64,000 nt of DNA, from the NCBI GenBank assembly GCA_045863195.1, contig BTUI01000002.1, positions 198,591 to 262,590 of the forward strand. Direction: 5' to 3'. The stretch comes from W-Chloroflexi-9 sp045863195. Its GTDB lineage: Bacteria > Chloroflexota > Dehalococcoidia > UBA2979. The stretch's first letter is position 1; each line of letters opens with the position of its first letter. The position numbers were made by a program, and so were the translations under genes. Positions 61,402-64,000 of the stretch are shown here, one piece after another. The notes beneath the pieces were generated by a model. The model did no database searches. It worked only from the letters and a program-made list of their open reading frames with translations, and had not been told where the DNA came from.

Positions 61402-63381
61402 TTATGCTGCCTCCGGCTCCTGATTCTCCTCTACCCCCAACCCTAGGTATGACCTCGATCGCAACAAGGGCGGCAGCCAGCCCGTGCCTACCAGGAGTTC
61501 CTCGGCGGCTCTGACCAGCGGCTGCTTCTTCAGCCCAGCGATGCGCTCGGCGGCCTCGTCGGAGGCCCCTTCCTGCACCGCCTGCACGATGTGCGCCTTT
61601 GTGACTCGTTCGAGGTAGTTGTCCGCCGTCGGTTGCCAGTACCCGGCCATGTTGAGAGACACCGCTTCGGCGAGCGTGTCCACCAGCGCGAGCGAGTGGC
61701 GCTTTGTATCCCACCGCTGCTGCACCGCGTACACCGTCCCCGCGATGCAGTGGGCGAGCAGGCGCATCCGCTCCTCGTCGCTGAGTACGGCCACGAAGTC
61801 CCACAACTCGTCCGAGTTCCTGGGGACGCGCTCCGCCCACGCCCGGTGGCGTTCCTCGAGTGCCTTCGCCGCCGCGGTCTCGCCGATCCCCTCGGCATGA
61901 TGCGTCAGCGGCGACGCCGTCATATGGACCTCCAGACAACTCTGGTCATCGGCCGCGTGGTAGAAGGTCTGGCTGGCGAGCGCATGGGTGAGCGCGATCA
62001 GCGCCACCACAGGCTGATCACCCAGCTCGAGGCGGAGGGCAAGCGTGCGGTGGGCGGTCAGATCCCGGACGAGCGCGTCCGACAGCGGCTTGCCGACGTC
62101 GCCGGTTTCGTTCTCGTCATCGTCGGCGCGCCGCTCGTCGGTGTGTGCGTCTTCGCCCACGTCATCGGCCTCCTCGTCAAGCGCATCACCATCCGGCTTC
62201 GCCTGCGGGACGTCCTCCGGACGGACGAACCCGCGTTCGATCTGGGGATCGCCATCTCGATCCAGCGCGACGAACACGCCGCAGCGGGCGATGACGTCAG
62301 GGTCGAAGATGCGCTGGCGCTCCGAGAACTGCTCGATCGCGGCCTCGAGTTCGTTGAAGCGGGCCTCCACCTCGTCCGGAACGTCCTCGTCGCCCTCATA
62401 CTGCTCGGCGATGTCGTCCCATTCGCGGCGGAGCGCCTCGTAGCGCTTCTGATCCGTCTCGGAAAGCGACACCTGCCGCGGATACTCACGCCGCAGGCCG
62501 TGGCTGTACGGGAAGTCGAGGTGCACCTCGACCCACTTCCAGCCCTCCGTGCGCACCTCATCGGCGAGGGCGTTGAGCCGCCCCAGTGCGAGGCGGTCGA
62601 GCAGCCCGGCGTCCTCGAAGTAGCCGCTGCCTTCCTCACTGAAGAGGTCGCGCACCACTACGCCGCCCGCCTGTTCGTAAGCTTCGACGCCGACGAAGAT
62701 CGCGCGTCGATCGTTCGGCGGGACGTGGGACTCCATCATCCGTGAACGAATGACTCGCGGTTCGCGGTTCCAGCCGAGGTTCTCGTACACCTCCTCCTGG
62801 CGGGCGTGATCATCGGTGACGGCGAACGCCATCAGCTGTTCGAGGGTCAGCTCCCCGTCGCGGTAGCACTGCATCAGGCGGGGGCTGGCGGCCCCGAGCC
62901 GGAGGCGCTGACGAACGGTGAGCGGCGAGATGCCAAAGCGGGCCGCGATCTCCTCGGCGCCCCAGCCACGTTCCTCGCTCAGCGCGCGGAACGCCTCGAA
63001 CTGGTCGGCAGGGTGCATCTCGGTGCGGGTGACGTTCTCGTCGAGGCTGATCTCGAGCGCGTCGTGCGCCGCATCCACGATGCAGCGGACTGGCTCCGTC
63101 CGCTTGATCTCGCGCCGCTTCGCTCGCAGTTCCAGCGCGAGCCGGCGGCCTTCGCCGGCGGTAACCAGGTAGTAACCCGTCGCCGCACCATCGGCCTTCA
63201 CCTCCGGCTGGACGACGAGGTTCTGCAGGAGCCCCTTGTGCGCGATGCTCGCGGCGAGTGCCGCGATCGCCGCCTCGCCATGCGGGGTCCTGCGGGCGTT
63301 GTGCGGGGACTTCTTGAGCTTGTTCAGCGGGATGAGCACCTCACCGCCCGGTTCGGCGGCGGGTGTGGTCTTGGTCGTCAT
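61402..63381 (-). CDS. ParB-like nuclease/partition domain protein of a mobile element
   Basis: 659 aa. N-terminal ParB domain: IPLNKLKKSPHNARRTP (about 16-33), GLLQNLVVQPE, TAGEGRRLALEL (the ExRxxA box) and LDENVTRTEMHPADQFEAF, followed by a KorB-type helix-turn-helix (WGAEEIAARFGISPLTVRQRL). The rest (about 200-659) is a long acidic extension of unknown function with a DEEADDVGEDAH stretch. Such long ParB homologues are typical of plasmids and integrative elements rather than the chromosomal ParB. Faces the CBASS operon. Confidence 0.85.
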   Translation of the reverse strand: MTTKTTPAAEPGGEVLIPLNKLKKSPHNARRTPHGEAAIAALAASIAHKGLLQNLVVQPEVKADGAATGYYLVTAGEGRRLALELRAKRREIKRTEPVRCIVDAAHDALEISLDENVTRTEMHPADQFEAFRALSEERGWGAEEIAARFGISPLTVRQRLRLGAASPRLMQCYRDGELTLEQLMAFAVTDDHARQEEVYENLGWNREPRVIRSRMMESHVPPNDRRAIFVGVEAYEQAGGVVVRDLFSEEGSGYFEDAGLLDRLALGRLNALADEVRTEGWKWVEVHLDFPYSHGLRREYPRQVSLSETDQKRYEALRREWDDIAEQYEGDEDVPDEVEARFNELEAAIEQFSERQRIFDPDVIARCGVFVALDRDGDPQIERGFVRPEDVPQAKPDGDALDEEADDVGEDAHTDERRADDDENETGDVGKPLSDALVRDLTAHRTLALRLELGDQPVVALIALTHALASQTFYHAADDQSCLEVHMTASPLTHHAEGIGETAAAKALEERHRAWAERVPRNSDELWDFVAVLSDEERMRLLAHCIAGTVYAVQQRWDTKRHSLALVDTLAEAVSLNMAGYWQPTADNYLERVTKAHIVQAVQEGASDEAAERIAGLKKQPLVRAAEELLVGTGWLPPLLRSRSYLGLGVEENQEPEAA

Positions 63382-63481
63382 ACTGTTTCTCCTACTTGGA
63401 CTGAGTGTTTGGGCAGTGCGCCCATCGGGTGATCGCGGGTGCAGGGCCGCCTAGAGGCGGCCCGCGCCGCGTGGTCGTGCG

Positions 63482-64000
63482 TCAGAGCAGACGCATCTGT
63501 TCGCCGTCGTCGGACCCGAATCGATCCGCGACGGGAGTCCAGCCGTCCTGCGACGCGGGATGAGCACCCGCGCCCATGAGGGCGGGCAGGGCTTCGGGCG
63601 CGACGTCCCGAGCGTCAAGCGCCTCCTGCGCGGAGTCGGCGACGAGACGCGCCTCGGCGAACAGCGCCTCGAGCGACTCCTCGTCGACCTCGCCGCCGCC
63701 CGCGAGGGACCGCGCGAGTTCGAGGGTGAGGTTGTCGCCCTCCGCTCCGTGTGCCGCCAGTCCGCCGTCGCCGATCTCGCCCTCGACGATCAGCGACGCC
63801 TGGAGCTTGTGGGCGACCAGCAGGAGCGCCTGTGCCTGGAGCGTGGCGCGGTACGCGAAGTAGATCACGCGCACCGGCCGGCGCTGGCCGATGCGCCACG
63901 ACCGCCGGCTCGCCTGCCTCATCGTGTAGACGGAGTATTCGACCTCGTACCAGGCGATCGTGGGGAAGTCGATCAGGTCGAGGCCGGTCTGGACGAGGCG
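63482..64000 (-). CDS. SNF2-type helicase, C-terminal part (5' end outside window)
   Basis: The frame enters from the right edge and is open for 172 codons. The helicase motif VI region is visible as TGLDLIDFPTI and YTMRQASRRSWRIGQ (QAxxRxxRIGQ), as in SNF2 proteins, followed by a helical tail with DNLTLELARSLAGGGEVDEE. The rest lies outside the window. With the ParB-like gene downstream it looks like part of a mobile element or phage-defence cassette. Confidence 0.8.
   Translation of the reverse strand, partial: RLVQTGLDLIDFPTIAWYEVEYSVYTMRQASRRSWRIGQRRPVRVIYFAYRATLQAQALLLVAHKLQASLIVEGEIGDGGLAAHGAEGDNLTLELARSLAGGGEVDEESLEALFAEARLVADSAQEALDARDVAPEALPALMGAGAHPASQDGWTPVADRFGSDDGEQMRLL

Overview
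The window is about 70% G+C and densely packed with short operons on both strands. It looks like the chromosome of a GC-rich, probably monoderm bacterium. A c-di-AMP receptor (DarA type) beside a secreted sortase, a MrfA/MrfB repair pair, SH3-linked D-Ala-D-Ala carboxypeptidase, DUF3105 and many lipoprotein-anchored ABC binding proteins suggest Chloroflexota (Dehalococcoidia-like). This placement is inference from gene content only. Two tRNA-Ser genes (GGA and CGA) carry an encoded CCA end.

The most striking content is a set of in-frame UGA codons inside otherwise intact genes. (1) 4438-5286 (minus) is an organomercurial-lyase (MerB)-like gene with two UGAs. They fall where MerB has its catalytic Cys96 and Cys159, and the U-x-x-D spacing matches MerB Cys96/Asp99. 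Each UGA is followed at about 20 nt by a perfect hairpin with a GGUC apical loop, the loop of the classical E. coli formate-dehydrogenase SECIS element. I read this as a two-selenocysteine selenoprotein. (2) 44055-44936 (minus), the alpha subunit of an IpdAB/CoA-transferase-like enzyme, has one UGA followed by a SECIS-like hairpin, at a position that appears to align with the catalytic Glu of IpdA. (3) 30431-32014 (minus), the gene for release factor RF3, has a UGA exactly at a conserved Trp codon, in the leaky context UGAC; readthrough autoregulation is one reading. A fourth gene, a carboxylesterase at 52608-54188, has an in-frame UAA and is probably a pseudogene. UGA is otherwise a normal stop here.

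Layout. 1-7.5 kb: hotdog dehydratase (partial), purK-purE-c-di-AMP receptor-sortase-epimerase, the MerB-like selenoprotein, a D,D-carboxypeptidase. 7.5-17.5 kb: dipeptide-type ABC system (binding protein divergent from DDBCF genes) in an operon with a GatC-like small protein and an amidase, then flavodoxin and an asparaginase-like protein. 17.9-21.4 kb: two stand-alone receiver proteins and a polar amino-acid ABC transporter. 21.5-32 kb: thioesterase, DUF3105, MrfB/MrfA, quinone reductase-like, CaiB-type CoA transferase, RF3. 32-42 kb: sodium symporter, three methyltransferases, a LamG-like structural protein, rhomboid protease, spermidine-synthase-like membrane protein, malate synthase. 42-47 kb: alcohol dehydrogenase, the CoA-transferase/IpdAB-like pair, redoxin, tRNAs.

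From about 47 kb to the end the sequence becomes accessory in character: gene remnants (an unidentified fragment, a serine hydrolase start, a glycerol kinase tail), a glutaredoxin-like/DUF3179/acyltransferase operon, hydrolases, and at 56.4-61.3 kb a complete type II CBASS anti-phage system. The CBASS has a TIR-SAVED effector divergent from CD-NTase, Cap2 (E1/E2) and Cap3 (JAB). It is followed by a ParB-like protein and a SNF2-type helicase that resemble mobile-element genes. No transposase, integrase or CRISPR array was seen.
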